NCBI GenBank assembly: GCA_016630955.3 | Contig: CM049996.1 | Span: 124,001 to 188,000 of the forward strand | Direction of reading: 5' to 3' | Length of the DNA: 64,000 bases | From: Didymella arachidicola | Taxonomy: Eukaryota > Ascomycota > Dothideomycetes > Pleosporales > Didymellaceae | Shown: piece by piece, positions 20,673-30,187 of the stretch | Position numbering within the stretch: the stretch's first letter is position 1 | How the letters are laid out: each line of letters starts with the position of its first letter | Program-made: the position numbers and the translations under genes | Notes under the pieces: generated by a model | Database searches by the model: none | Told to the model about the DNA's origin: nothing | What the model saw: only the letters and a program-made list of their open reading frames with translations

Positions 20673-23600
20673 ATAGACACAACAGACTGAACATACTACA
20701 GTACAACGTAAGGAAGTCGAGAGACATGGTCATGGCGTCGCTGCTGCGCGATCAGGCGATCTACGACTTCGACATCATCGCCATCCAGGAGCCGTGGAGG
20801 AACCCGTACTCCGCCACCACTCATCACCCAGCCAAGGATAGGTTCCACCTTTGCTACCCAGCAGGAGACGCGGAAGGCCAAGCACGGGTCTGCTTCTTCA
20901 TTAACAAGAGAATAGATCAGACAAAGTGGCGCTTTGAGGAGCGAACAAGAGACATTTGTTCTATTATTATTAACATAGACTTAACAGACGATCAGCAAAG
21001 CCAAGAGCAGCTTATTGTCCACAACGTCTACAACCCGCCAAAGACCTCAAACAACCGGCAGAGTGCAATACCGCAGGTGCGGGAGGCGCTAAGGCATTAC
21101 CAGACAAACGAACAAGTGCTACTTGGTGACTTCAATCTGCACCACCCCTTATGGGGAGGACTAAACAGGGAGGTCACTAATCCTGAATCAGAAGACCTAA
21201 TAGACATCATAGGGGACTTTGCGCTCCACAACACCCTCCCACCAGGCACAGTAACGTACGAAGAAGGCCGATCGCAGTCTACAATCGATCTTTGTCTTGT
21301 TACAACAGGGCTGATTGAGCAAGTCATCAAAAGCGAAGTAGACAGGAGCCTAGACCACGACTCAGATCATCTGCCTATAAGCACAACGCTAGATCTCACA
21401 GTGCAATGTCTTGAGAAGAAGCCGCGGAAAGACTGGAAAAGACTGAACGAGAAACTGTATACGAAAGCGCTGAGGCGCTCTCTGCCTCCTCTTCGAAGAC
21501 CACTCACAAACACAGCGCTTGACTCCTACACGGCTGAGGTGACAGCAGCAATCCAGGACGCGATACACGAAGCAGTGCCCGAGACTCATCCCTCCACCTA
21601 TACACGCGAGGGATGGACTGAGGAATGCAGAGCAGTGCTCGCTGAGACAAAACGACTGAAGAGAGCACACAGCCGACACCACACAGAAGAGACGTGGGAA
21701 GCATACCGCGCCGCAAGGAATCACAAAGCGAGGACGATTAGAAAGGCACTGCGTAAAGCACACAGAGACCGTATTGAGCGGGCATCTGAGTCGCCAGACG
21801 CGCTATGGAAGCTAGCGAAGTGGGCACGCACGAGGCACGACCAGTCCACCAGATCCATACCAACTATACATCACCCTGACACACAAGAAGAACTCATCGA
21901 CCCTGCAGACAAAGCTGAGCTGTTTCGAGACGTCTTCTTTCCAACGCCACCTGAAGCAGACTTGGGAGACATAGAGCACGCTGCGTACAGCGGCCAGATT
22001 GACATGCCACTGATTGAGGAGAAGGAGGTGCGCACAGCGATACGAGCGGCATCGCCCCTCAAGGCTCCAGGGCCGGATGGCATCATAAACAAAGCGCTGC
22101 AAGCCGGCATCGATCTGATTGCAGCCCACCTGACGAGAATCTATAACCAAAGCCTACGGCTGGGCTACTGCCCGGTCTCGTTCCGAGCCTCTATCACAGC
22201 GGTCCTGCGCAAACCTGGTAAAGCCAACTACGCAGCACCTAAAGCATACCGGCCCATCGCACTGCTCAACACAATCGGCAAGGTCATGGATGCGGTAGTG
22301 GCACGGAGACTGAGCTACCTCGTTGAGACCCACCACGTGCTACCACCGACCCACATGGGTGGAAGGAAGCATCGATCTACCGAGCACGCACTACACGCTG
22401 TCACAGCGAAGATCTACGAACAGTGGAACAACGGCAAAGACGGCCAGGTGGCCAGCCTCCTGTTGCTGGACGTGTCCGGAGCCTTCGACAACGTATCTCA
22501 CAAGCGGCTGCTTCACAACCTGCGAAAGCGGAAGGTCGACGAGAACACAGTGCGCTGGATAGCAAGCTTCTTAAGCGACAGACACACGCATATTCTGGTC
22601 GACGGATATACGTCCAACGACTACGCAATTAACACGGGCATTCCGCAGGGCTCGCCCCTCTCCCCTCTGCTCTATATCCTCTACAACGCCGATTTGGTCG
22701 ACCAGTGCAACGAGCAGACAGATACCATGTCTACAGGATACATTGACGACGTGGCCATCCTCGCTTGGGGCAAGACCACAGAACGAACGTGCGAGATACT
22801 GGGCACAACACTTGAGAAAGCACAGCGATGGGCAACCACACATACCTCAGTGTTCGCTCCTGACAAGTTCCAGCTGACCCACTTCACAAGATCGCGCAAA
22901 CGCATCAACGTCGACGCGGCCATCCAGACAGAGTGGGGCGAGATAAAGCCGTCACCAACGTGCAAGTACCTAGGCTTGACCCTTGACACCAAGCTGAAGT
23001 GGAGAGAACATGTAGAGACGGTCAGACAAAAGGCAACTCGCACAGTGCACACGCTGAGCAGCTTAGGCAGCTCCACCTGGGGCGTCCGACTGCAAGACAT
23101 GCGCAGACTGTACGAAGCCATCGCGCTGCCACAGATGATGTACGCGTGTTCCATCTGGTCCAATGCCAACCTCAACGACAAGAAGCGCGGCTACACGCAC
23201 AAGACGGTCGACGCCCTGCGCAGCATACAAGCAAGAGCAGCAAGAAGCATATGCGGCGCCTACAGAGCGACATCAAGGGTCGCACTGGATGTGGAGACAT
23301 TCCTTCTTCCCATCGAGCAGCAGATCTGGAAGCACAACGCGGACGTCGTCACTCGACTGTCTTCGTCTAGGACCATCGCACAGACTGCGTGCTACGAGCC
23401 ACGCGAACCGGTACCAGTGGTCATTGACAAGAACTACAGGGCACACAAGAGCCCCTGGCAAAAAGCTTACGAGGCACTAAGGAGCAAGCAGGTGCGCGAT
23501 CTTGACAAGCAAGAGCCCATCCCTCCGTTCATCACACCGCCGTGGCAGCGAGGGCCACACACCTACATTGACAACGATGCGGAGGAGGCCCGTAAGCACC

Positions 23601-24574
23601 ATAATCGAGAATGCGCAGCAAACAAGAGCCTCAGCATCTATACAGATGGCAGCGGCATCGAGGGCGAGATCGGCTCCGCAGCAGTGTGCCTGCTAACACA
23701 ACAGACGCTATCCGTACATATGGGATCCGACACACTGTCGACAGTATACGCAGCGGAGCTGCAAGGCATCAGCCTCGCACTGCAGATCGCGCAGGAGTAT
23801 GCAGACAGAGACGGCGAACGAAAACAAATTGCCATATACACGGACAACCAAGCCGCCATCTGGTCAATAGCCAAAGCCGAAGGGCGATCAGGCGCGTACA
23901 TCCTCGCGGACATCGCGCAACAGGTTCTGGAGCTCCAGGACAAAGGATACTCAGTGGCTGTCCGATGGATCCCTGCCCACGTGGGCATACCTGGAAACGA
24001 GGCCGCCGACCAGGCTGCCAAGGAAGCCACCGGATGGAGAGAGAACGGCCGCAGACAGCAGCCAGCAGACACGCCCGCACAGCTATACCCGCTCAGGACA
24101 ACGCTCAGAAGATGGTGCAAGACGCAGGCAGAGAGAGCGTGGATCGGCGCGTGGAGGGAAGACAAGAAAGGCCGCGCGACGTACAGACACACGCCAGTGC
24201 CCACCAAGAAGGTGCTACAGCTCCACGAGAGGCTCAGCAAGCGGGAGAGCGCGCTGCTGGTGCAGCTGCGGACCGAGAAGATCGGTCTCAACGACTTCCT
24301 CTTCAATCGCCATGTTCCGGACATCACCAGCCCCCGTTGCAGCTGCGGAGAGAGGCGACAGACCGTCGCGCACGTCCTCCTCCGCTGCAGCAAGCACAAG
24401 GACCTCCGGAACCGCATCTTCGCCAACCTTTCCGGACGACACAGCCTCAGGACCATCCTGAGCACGCCGCAGCTAGCTACCAAAGCCGTCCAGTATATGA
24501 AGCAGACGCAGATCCTTGGGCATATGGGGATTAGAGATACGCAGACGACGCCGAGCGCTGGGGGGAGACTGTAG
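20669..24574 (+). CDS. LINE ORF2: endonuclease, reverse transcriptase and RNase H
   Basis: 1301 residues, intact. The APE-type endonuclease is at the N terminus, with NVRKSRD, Glu41 in AIQEPWRNP, LLGDFNLHHPLWGG and the SDHLPIS histidine motif. The reverse transcriptase follows, with the conserved GPDGIINKAL, TGIPQGSPLSPLLY and the catalytic pair at residues 693-694 in GYIDDVAIL. An RNase H domain begins with YTDGSG (Asp993), then AELQGI, YTDNQAA and the end HVGIPGNEAADQAA. A Cys/His cluster near the C terminus (CSCGERRQTVAHVLLRC) matches the element family. It overlaps ORF1 by 4 nt. Confidence 0.95.
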   Translation: MNRHNRLNILQYNVRKSRDMVMASLLRDQAIYDFDIIAIQEPWRNPYSATTHHPAKDRFHLCYPAGDAEGQARVCFFINKRIDQTKWRFEERTRDICSIIINIDLTDDQQSQEQLIVHNVYNPPKTSNNRQSAIPQVREALRHYQTNEQVLLGDFNLHHPLWGGLNREVTNPESEDLIDIIGDFALHNTLPPGTVTYEEGRSQSTIDLCLVTTGLIEQVIKSEVDRSLDHDSDHLPISTTLDLTVQCLEKKPRKDWKRLNEKLYTKALRRSLPPLRRPLTNTALDSYTAEVTAAIQDAIHEAVPETHPSTYTREGWTEECRAVLAETKRLKRAHSRHHTEETWEAYRAARNHKARTIRKALRKAHRDRIERASESPDALWKLAKWARTRHDQSTRSIPTIHHPDTQEELIDPADKAELFRDVFFPTPPEADLGDIEHAAYSGQIDMPLIEEKEVRTAIRAASPLKAPGPDGIINKALQAGIDLIAAHLTRIYNQSLRLGYCPVSFRASITAVLRKPGKANYAAPKAYRPIALLNTIGKVMDAVVARRLSYLVETHHVLPPTHMGGRKHRSTEHALHAVTAKIYEQWNNGKDGQVASLLLLDVSGAFDNVSHKRLLHNLRKRKVDENTVRWIASFLSDRHTHILVDGYTSNDYAINTGIPQGSPLSPLLYILYNADLVDQCNEQTDTMSTGYIDDVAILAWGKTTERTCEILGTTLEKAQRWATTHTSVFAPDKFQLTHFTRSRKRINVDAAIQTEWGEIKPSPTCKYLGLTLDTKLKWREHVETVRQKATRTVHTLSSLGSSTWGVRLQDMRRLYEAIALPQMMYACSIWSNANLNDKKRGYTHKTVDALRSIQARAARSICGAYRATSRVALDVETFLLPIEQQIWKHNADVVTRLSSSRTIAQTACYEPREPVPVVIDKNYRAHKSPWQKAYEALRSKQVRDLDKQEPIPPFITPPWQRGPHTYIDNDAEEARKHHNRECAANKSLSIYTDGSGIEGEIGSAAVCLLTQQTLSVHMGSDTLSTVYAAELQGISLALQIAQEYADRDGERKQIAIYTDNQAAIWSIAKAEGRSGAYILADIAQQVLELQDKGYSVAVRWIPAHVGIPGNEAADQAAKEATGWRENGRRQQPADTPAQLYPLRTTLRRWCKTQAERAWIGAWREDKKGRATYRHTPVPTKKVLQLHERLSKRESALLVQLRTEKIGLNDFLFNRHVPDITSPRCSCGERRQTVAHVLLRCSKHKDLRNRIFANLSGRHSLRTILSTPQLATKAVQYMKQTQILGHMGIRDTQTTPSAGGRL

Positions 24575-24848
24575 GTACAGCGGACGCGATAGACGAGGCA
24601 ACGCGCCTCTAAGAGCCTAGAATCACGGCATACAGTCAGTAGAACCAGTATCTAGATGAGCTGCCAGGCAAATTGTAGATAGTGGTTGATGGAAAACGGC
24701 AGGTTACGGGGGCAGCTGGTCTCGTTCAAGGGATGAAGTGGGGCGGCGCGGATCAACGTCCGCACCGCGTCCGCTGTCTGCCACAGCCTGTCACTCCGGA
24801 CATAGCTGCGCAGTACGCGGCTGAAACCGAGTAGGATGACTAAACTAA

Positions 24849-24864
24849 ACTAAATCAAGTTGTA
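24849..24864 (+). repeat. Target-site duplication, right copy (LINE)
   Basis: Identical to 18837-18852. It follows directly on the ACTAA tail of the LINE. Confidence 0.85.
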
Positions 24865-24886
24865 CTATAATCTGTAGTACATGGAT

Positions 24887-26542
24887 TTACTCTGCAGTAC
24901 CTTGCGCATTATTCTTGCACGTTCGTACATTGTGCCCTGCCTCGCCACACGTGCCGCAGCGTCTAAAAGACTGAGTGCCTGTTCCAACGCAAGCCTTCTT
25001 GCTTGCTCTCTTCCCATCAGCACGGGCGTTAAACTCCTTCAGAGTAGTTAAGCGCACTCCCTCGCTAACTGTAAGAATCCTCTCTTGCTGGATTCGCTTC
25101 TTCTTGTGTGATCTACGGCGCGTGGCGGCCTCATTAGCGGCTTGAAGCTCAGCGACCTGGTTGCGCACTAACGCCAGTGAATGCGCCATTATCTCCGCGC
25201 CTTTAGTGAGCTGATTGAGGGCATCAACCATTGATGTCGGCGAGCTATCGCCATGTCTCTGGATCCGCTCTCGAATCAGCTTCGATTGCGACCCGAATTC
25301 TAGGGTGTTGCTTGGGGTTTGAGAGTGCCACGTACTCTCGTCTACAGTAGGTAGTGGTGGAGTACACAGGCGCACTTCAAGCTTCGATATTACAGCCTCT
25401 GGGTTAAAGGGAACCAAGCCAGCGCCTCTAAAACCTCCCTAGATATTGCTTTCTGTAATTGACGCGTCAAAAGCCGCTTTGAAGCACAGTAAGAACTCAA
25501 GTTTTGAGATGTGAGTGATCTTGTTGAGCATTAGCAGCTCAGCTTGGCGACCATAGGCCTTCTTCAGAGGGGCAAAACAACCCACGTCAAGGGGCTGCAA
25601 GAGGTGCGACAAGTGCGGGGGCATACACAAAGTGATAATCTTGTGTTCCTCGCAGTATTGATGGAAATTGACTGAGTTGTGACTCTTATGGCCGTCCAGA
25701 ATAAGCAGCCGATGGCTGCCAACAGTGCGCTCCTTTGTGTGCTCGTTAAAGTGCTTCAGCCACTTCAAACCAAGCTTATTGTTTGTCCAGCCATTCTTGG
25801 AGACGGTAATAACCCAGTTGTTAGGGATAATTGGCTCCTTGTACTAGGCAGAGAGGTGGTACTTGCCTTAGAAGATGATGAAGGGTGGGATAGCCCACCC
25901 CATCGCATTAATACCTTCAATAATACTGGTCCACTCTCGGTCGCCCTGTTGTACTGTCTTTGGTCGTCCACGACACTCAGAGCCTGTGACAACAGCTCCT
26001 GTTAATATAACGCCCATCATGAAGCCAGACTCGTCAAAGTTGTAGGTGTCTTCATCCATGATACCATACTTGGCTTTGGTATTCTCTACCAGGCGGAACC
26101 AGCCTCAAATTACCCTAGGATCCTCACAGAGGGCTCTCTTGTAGTCGTACTTTCGATTAAACTTAACTGTGAGCTCAGGGCGACGCTTAACAAACGTGCC
26201 GGCCTAGTTCTTGCCAACAGGTGGCTGGTTGCGCTCTGCGAGTAGAGAGTTGGCCATACCCTCCACATCAGTAAGCCGGGGCGGGTATCCTCGCTCGTCT
26301 AGCTTCAGTATATGCTGGACGATTACCAGCTCTTTAGTGTTTGTTAGCTTCATTGAGTTGGGCGTACAATCGCGTCGTGGGGAGGCTCCAGCAAGTCGGT
26401 CACTGAGTGTCTTTTGAGGCACTCTGTAGATCTTTGCAGCACGTCTTTGGGATAGAGTCGCGTCGCTTTTAATAGCCTGGACTGCAAGCTGGATATCTGC
26501 TTCGTTTAAGGGCTTTTTTGCGTTCTTGCGTTGAGGCATCAC
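24887..26542 (-). pseudogene. Fot1-like transposase pseudogene with five in-frame stops
   Basis: One single frame of 552 codons from ATG (26542) to the final stop (24889-24887), broken only by five internal stops, with no frameshift. They lie at about 26206-26204 (TAG), 26107-26105 (TGA), 25870-25868 (TAA), 25846-25844 (TAG) and 25441-25439 (TAG). Each is one C-to-T or G-to-A change from the Trp, Arg or Gln expected there, as RIP would produce. Recognisable parts are an N-terminal helix-turn-helix (SQRRAAKIYRVPQKTLSDRL), YNFDESGF, LLILDGHKSH and LLQPLDVGCFAPLK. It ends in the CCHC knuckle CGTCGEAGHNVRTC. It is a relative, not a copy, of the intact transposase at 16899. Confidence 0.92.
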
Positions 26543-26767
26543 GACTTGATTGAAGTTTGGTGTCGTCTTGGCAAAAGTGAGCGGCTCGCCCGTGAGGTAC
26601 GTTAGCAGGAGTAAAAATATCTATACGTAGGGACGAGGTAGAGGGGAGGTGGGGATTTATCGTGCATACAGCTTTTGTTGCCTTTGTCCGCGTATTCTTA
26701 TTTTTTCATATAGGAATGTGGCCGCGCGAGACTTAAAGAGCATGCTAAGCAATTCCCTAATTTTGCA

Positions 26768-27088
26768 TAAAATAGATCGCAGGAGCAGAGCGGAAACCGC
26801 AACTGACTATCAGATTGAGAAACGTCCAACAATACTTTTGAAACTCGGTAGGAGAATGCAACTCTAGTGCTGACGTTCGCCGAGTGTCCAACACTTCTCA
26901 CAGAGCACTGAAGGCCACTCGGACCGACTGATCGACCGCAAGATGTCTTAGTGCCCGCCTGAGATATAGGTTGATGGGAACGCCGGCTCCAGACCCCAGA
27001 TTTGATGTACGACTGCTCGGAGAAATGGACCCCTTTGCCTCGATGCCTGCTTCGGGTTGCCTCATCCTTGCACCGCAGTGATAGCTTA
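26768..27088. other. Short gene-free stretch right of the transposon nest
   Basis: Unique-looking sequence. The open frames here (27002-27568 +, 26698-27120 -) run through a MITE-like element and have no motif, so they are not called. Confidence 0.4.
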
Positions 27089-27242
27089 CAAGAGGGGCCC
27101 ATGAATGGACAAGAAAACAAGGGTCAATGTCGATCGCAGAACAACCAATTAAGGCCGTTTAACGTAAGTACTGGCCATTCAGAAACCTTAAGAAACGTCT
27201 GTGCGCCACCTCGTATTCTCATCCATTCAAGGGCCCCTCTTG
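27089..27242. mobile_element. MITE-like inverted-repeat element 1 (154 bp)
   Basis: Arms of about 22 bp: CAAGAGGGGCCCATGAATGGA at 27089 and, as reverse complement at the right end, CAAGAGGGGCCCTTGAATGGA, one mismatch. TA flanks both ends (27087-27088, 27243-27244). No coding capacity. This is the structure of a non-autonomous TA-targeting DNA element; the autonomous partner is not in the window (the arms do not match the Fot1-like ends). Confidence 0.65.
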
Positions 27243-27769
27243 TACCCAGACATAGATTGCCAGACAGTGACTGTCTGCGCTTCTACGACGCTGACCGGAG
27301 AAGTGTTGGATTGATATATGAGGCGTTGAAGGTGGCTTTGCCGGGTTGCATTCACTGTAGCAGTCAAGGCCTCCCGCATCATCCCGCAAGCGACCGCCGA
27401 CACACAGCCGTGAAAGGTCCGCACAAATCTGGAAATCCAATACGACGCTCTAATTTGTCGCACACTCGAGACAATCCTGGCCGGCGTATCGGGGCAGATG
27501 CGGTCACCGGGTCGTCGCGCCCGCTAGATGCGAGATTCGATCTGGCGACCCTTGCGATCCGCCGCTGATTGCGCACCACCAAAGTGAGGTGCAAGAAGAG
27601 CGCTGATCTTGACTGCGGCAAGCAATGACAGTTCTGCCATGGCTGACAGACCGCCTCACATGATTTGCGGCTTGCAACGTTAGCCCTGAGCATCCTGTGC
27701 GTTGGCTTAAACGAGGCACTCACCCCAGACACCGACTTTCCTGCGTCCCCGTCCCTTTGCGCGACCATA
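27243..27769. other. Region between two MITE-like elements
   Basis: Overlapping frames on both strands (27379-27813 - and 27002-27568 +), no motifs, no credible splice structure. I see no supported gene. Confidence 0.4.
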
Positions 27770-27988
27770 CTATGGTAGTTGGCATAAGTAGTGGAGGTGG
27801 AGAACGGCGACAAGGGGTAAGGACCGAAAACTAGAACAGATTTACCCTAAGATCTAGCCAATCAAGCTTTAGTTAGAGAGATGACTCCTGCTATCTGCCT
27901 AATAGAGAGCTGTAAAGATTTCAGCACCCAGGGTCTATTAGTTAGAAACTCCGAGAACCACCTACACTACTTATGCCAACTACCATAG
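27770..27988. mobile_element. MITE-like inverted-repeat element 2 (219 bp)
   Basis: Long arms of at least 31 bp with one mismatch: both ends read CTATGGTAGTTGGCATAAGT inward, continuing AGTG and AGGTGG. TA flanks at 27768-27769 and 27989-27990. The interior is non-coding and moderately AT-rich. It was probably mobilised in trans by a Tc1/mariner/Pogo-group transposase that is not present in the window. Confidence 0.8.
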
Positions 27989-28140
27989 TAAGCGTTATTG
28001 CGAAGCCTTGCCCTGCATTCCTCCATATAACCGGAGATTGATCTGACCGCACGAGTATATACGCACCGTTGCTATTATGTGATTCTTCCTCCATCTTCTT
28101 AACTGTTTGCATGTTCCATAGATATGTGACACCAGAGGCC

Positions 28141-29450
28141 ATGGCTTCTTTCAACATCTTCCACTCGTCAGCCCTGCACAGGCGTGCTCCAAATCCAATA
28201 CCAGAGACAACAACCCGCACATCACCGCCTACACGAAGTAGTCTGTCCACAGATGGAGGGTTTCTGGAGGCATGGGCCCAAGGCTATAATGTAGGAAGCC
28301 TAGTGATCCTAATCCTGATCGTCTTCTGCAACTATCGATCCGGTATATGGTTGCATAAGCTCATCTTGCTCGAGGTACGAACTGGCCTTTAAAGACGTTG
28401 CACAGCCGCTGATCAATCCAGCTCATTCTCGCTCTCTGGCACGGAACCTTCATCTTTGTCGACGACCCCTACTATGGCTGGTACCTCTCAGCAACCGCGA
28501 CCTTGCTCTTTGTCTCCTACTTTCTCCACAACATCGTCGCCTGGCTCCAAATACGGCCCTTCCTCCCCAGATGGGGCTCCCGATTGTTCATCATTTCGCT
28601 GCTCTGCGTTCAGCCATTCTGGATTGCTGAGGCCTGGTCCAACTTTTCCTACTTCAACGGCCTTGGGTCAAATGCAAATCTCAGCATGCGCCCATGGGAG
28701 GCTCTCGTCCGCGATCCATGGTGGATTTTCACCACATGGAAGCTGATAGATGCAATTCAGAAGACTTATGGCTTCAATATTTGCGCTCTTGTCCGCATCA
28801 ATACTAGGCTTGGAGTTATGCTGCTATGCATGGTATGTGGAAGACGATCTTAGCCCACCTGGGTACTGACTGGATACTAGCTCCTGTCCATAGCGTTCCT
28901 ATTAACCGACGTTGCAGTATCCTTTGCTCGTATCACAGCTAGCAGCGGCATCAACCCATACTGGCGATTCGCCCTCGTGTTCAAGTGTGCCTCCGGTACG
29001 ATCTTCCTCGACGATTTCAAGTCCGTACTCGACGACATCGTCCAATGCAAGTTCAGTTCCGCAAACGGCACCGTGCAACATGGATCCAACGTCGGTGGGG
29101 GCAGCAGTCATGACGCAGGCAAGCGATCACACTCCCGCCGTGGTGACGAATTCATCGAATGCACGTCACTTGAGCAGCCACCCACTCTACCGAAGGTGTC
29201 AACAGCGGAGGTTAGTGTCGTCAAATCTCGCTTGCTCACCCATTGTGCTCCGAGGAGGAGCAGAGCACGTGTCCCGGAGATATATGTCGATCAAGAGATG
29301 TCTATCACTCTCGAGAGTAGGCAGAGTAGCCTTGGCAGCTTGAACAGCGAGTGCCTCATGCTTCCCAAGCCAGCCCATACGGTATATGGTAATGACGGCC
29401 TGCGCGCCAGCAAGAGCGATGCCAGCTTGCTGATTGCTAGACTTGTATGA
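28141..29450 (+). CDS. Conserved-looking multi-pass membrane protein, function unknown (3 exons)
   Basis: Exons 28141-28374, 28422-28832 and 28881-29450, giving 404 residues. Both introns are about 48 nt with GTACGA/CCAG and GTATGT/CTAG ends and keep frame. From GGFLEAWAQGYNVGSL onward there are about seven hydrophobic segments, including VILILIVFCNYR, LILALWHGTFIFVDD, LLFVSYFLHNIVAW and LFIISLLCVQPFWIAEAW. After the last segment comes FKCASGTIFLDDFKSVLDDI and a hydrophilic Ser-rich tail of about 130 residues. I believe the core is conserved among filamentous ascomycetes, but I know no function. The start is uncertain: earlier in-frame ATGs exist at 28069 and 28111, and the first 45 residues are not recognisable. 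Confidence 0.75.
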
Positions 29451-29929
29451 AGCACGGATCTTACAAGTCTTCTTCAGCAGACATACCGACTTGCTAGCTG
29501 CGATCGGACCATCAGCACACCCGAGTATTGTTTTCAAGTCTCGGTTTCTGATTCGCATCATTGCTCCCGCTCCTTCATGAGGAGCCTAGAGCTTTGCATT
29601 GAGCTTCTCAAACGACGGCATACATGGCGATCCTACTGCTGTTTAGAGACAAAGCGTCTCAACTTCCAGGGACAAGCCTCCGCGGCGACGATATGATACT
29701 GTGAGAAGCTCACTTTGGCCTTGCGCTCGTCTCTGCCTGCTACCATATGATAAGCACAGAGGCTGTTTTGCTTTAAAAGAAATTGCAAAGCATTGTACGA
29801 AGATATACGGCTCTTTTGTGTTACATATTGCGCCTCCATCCGGGGGACTGGTGAAGCTTTGTGGATGGGGCTTGCGTGGCATCGTCCCGCACCTCGTACT
29901 TCTCGGCCCCACAACGCCAGTTGGTTGTA
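29451..29929. other. Gene-free stretch before MITE-like element 3
   Basis: A minus-strand frame (29643-30020) crosses into the element and is not credible. Nothing else seen. Confidence 0.4.
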
Positions 29930-30187
29930 CGAAGAAGCTCGTTTTTTTTTGAACGATCACTTGCAGGAACACCACAACGCACCTTCTGCTTGTGTTTGCA
30001 TCTATGCAACACAACAACATAATTAATTATTAGAAGCTATTTAGAAAAGTAGAGAAGATAAATGTCTATCTATCTAGATACTTTACTAATTATATTATAT
30101 AATTATGTTGTTATTATAGCGCATGCAAAAGGGAGGGTCTTGTTAGTGTTTTTGCAAGTCATCGCTCGAAAAAAACGAGCTTCTTCG
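29930..30187. mobile_element. MITE-like inverted-repeat element 3 (258 bp), AT-rich core
   Basis: The outer arms of about 45 bp start CGAAGAAGCTCGTTTTTTT at both ends and stay similar through GA(A/G)CGAT(C/G)ACTTGCA. TA flanks at 29928-29929 and 30188-30189. The core is strongly AT-rich and has a second inner palindrome (ACAACAACATAATTA near 30007, mirrored as TAATTATGTTGTT near 30100). No coding capacity. Confidence 0.8.

Larger units (their letters stand above)
18853..24848 (+). mobile_element. Full-length Tad1-like non-LTR retrotransposon (LINE), about 6.0 kb
   Basis: Two intact overlapping ORFs, a 134-nt 5' leader and a 3' UTR ending in three ACTAA repeats instead of poly(A). The element is bounded by a perfect 16-bp target-site duplication (ACTAAATCAAGTTGTA) at 18837-18852 and 24849-24864. 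The insertion split the second Fot1-like element between its transposase gene and one terminus. Both ORFs have no stops, so this copy is young and may be able to retrotranspose. The Tad1-clade assignment rests on the ORF1 knuckles, the endonuclease-RT-RNase H order and the fungal host; a phylogeny would be needed to be sure. Confidence 0.92.
18747..26602 (-). mobile_element. Second Fot1-like element, stop-riddled, split by a LINE
   Basis: The ends share ACGTACCTCACGGGCGAG, left at 18747 and right (reverse complement) ending at 26602, each flanked by TA (18745-18746, 26603-26604). A further matching TTTTGCCAAGAC lies inside both ends. Without the LINE the element is about 1.84 kb, the usual size. 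Its transposase gene is on the minus strand (24887-26542). It is inserted into the outer relic. Confidence 0.85.
16420..26767 (+). mobile_element. Outer Fot1/Pogo-like element relic holding nested insertions
   Basis: The ends match as imperfect inverted repeats: left TGCAAAAATCGGGGATTGC at 16420, right (reverse complement) TGCAAAATTAGGGAATTGC ending at 26767. Both are flanked by TA (16418-16419 and 26768-26769), as for Tc1/mariner/Pogo elements. The differences between the ends are C-to-T and G-to-A, consistent with RIP. Taking out the nested elements leaves only about 0.65 kb, with just an N-terminal transposase fragment, so this copy has lost most of its coding part. The element is the host for the two elements described below. 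Confidence 0.65.

Noticed and set aside
23638..24483. A 281-codon minus-strand frame within the LINE
   Set aside because: Antisense shadow of ORF2 (RNase H region).
27942..28250. Minus-strand frame that overlaps the first exon of the membrane-protein gene
   Set aside because: It starts inside that gene and crosses the MITE boundary; its composition looks partly protein-like, but the plus-strand three-exon model explains the region better.
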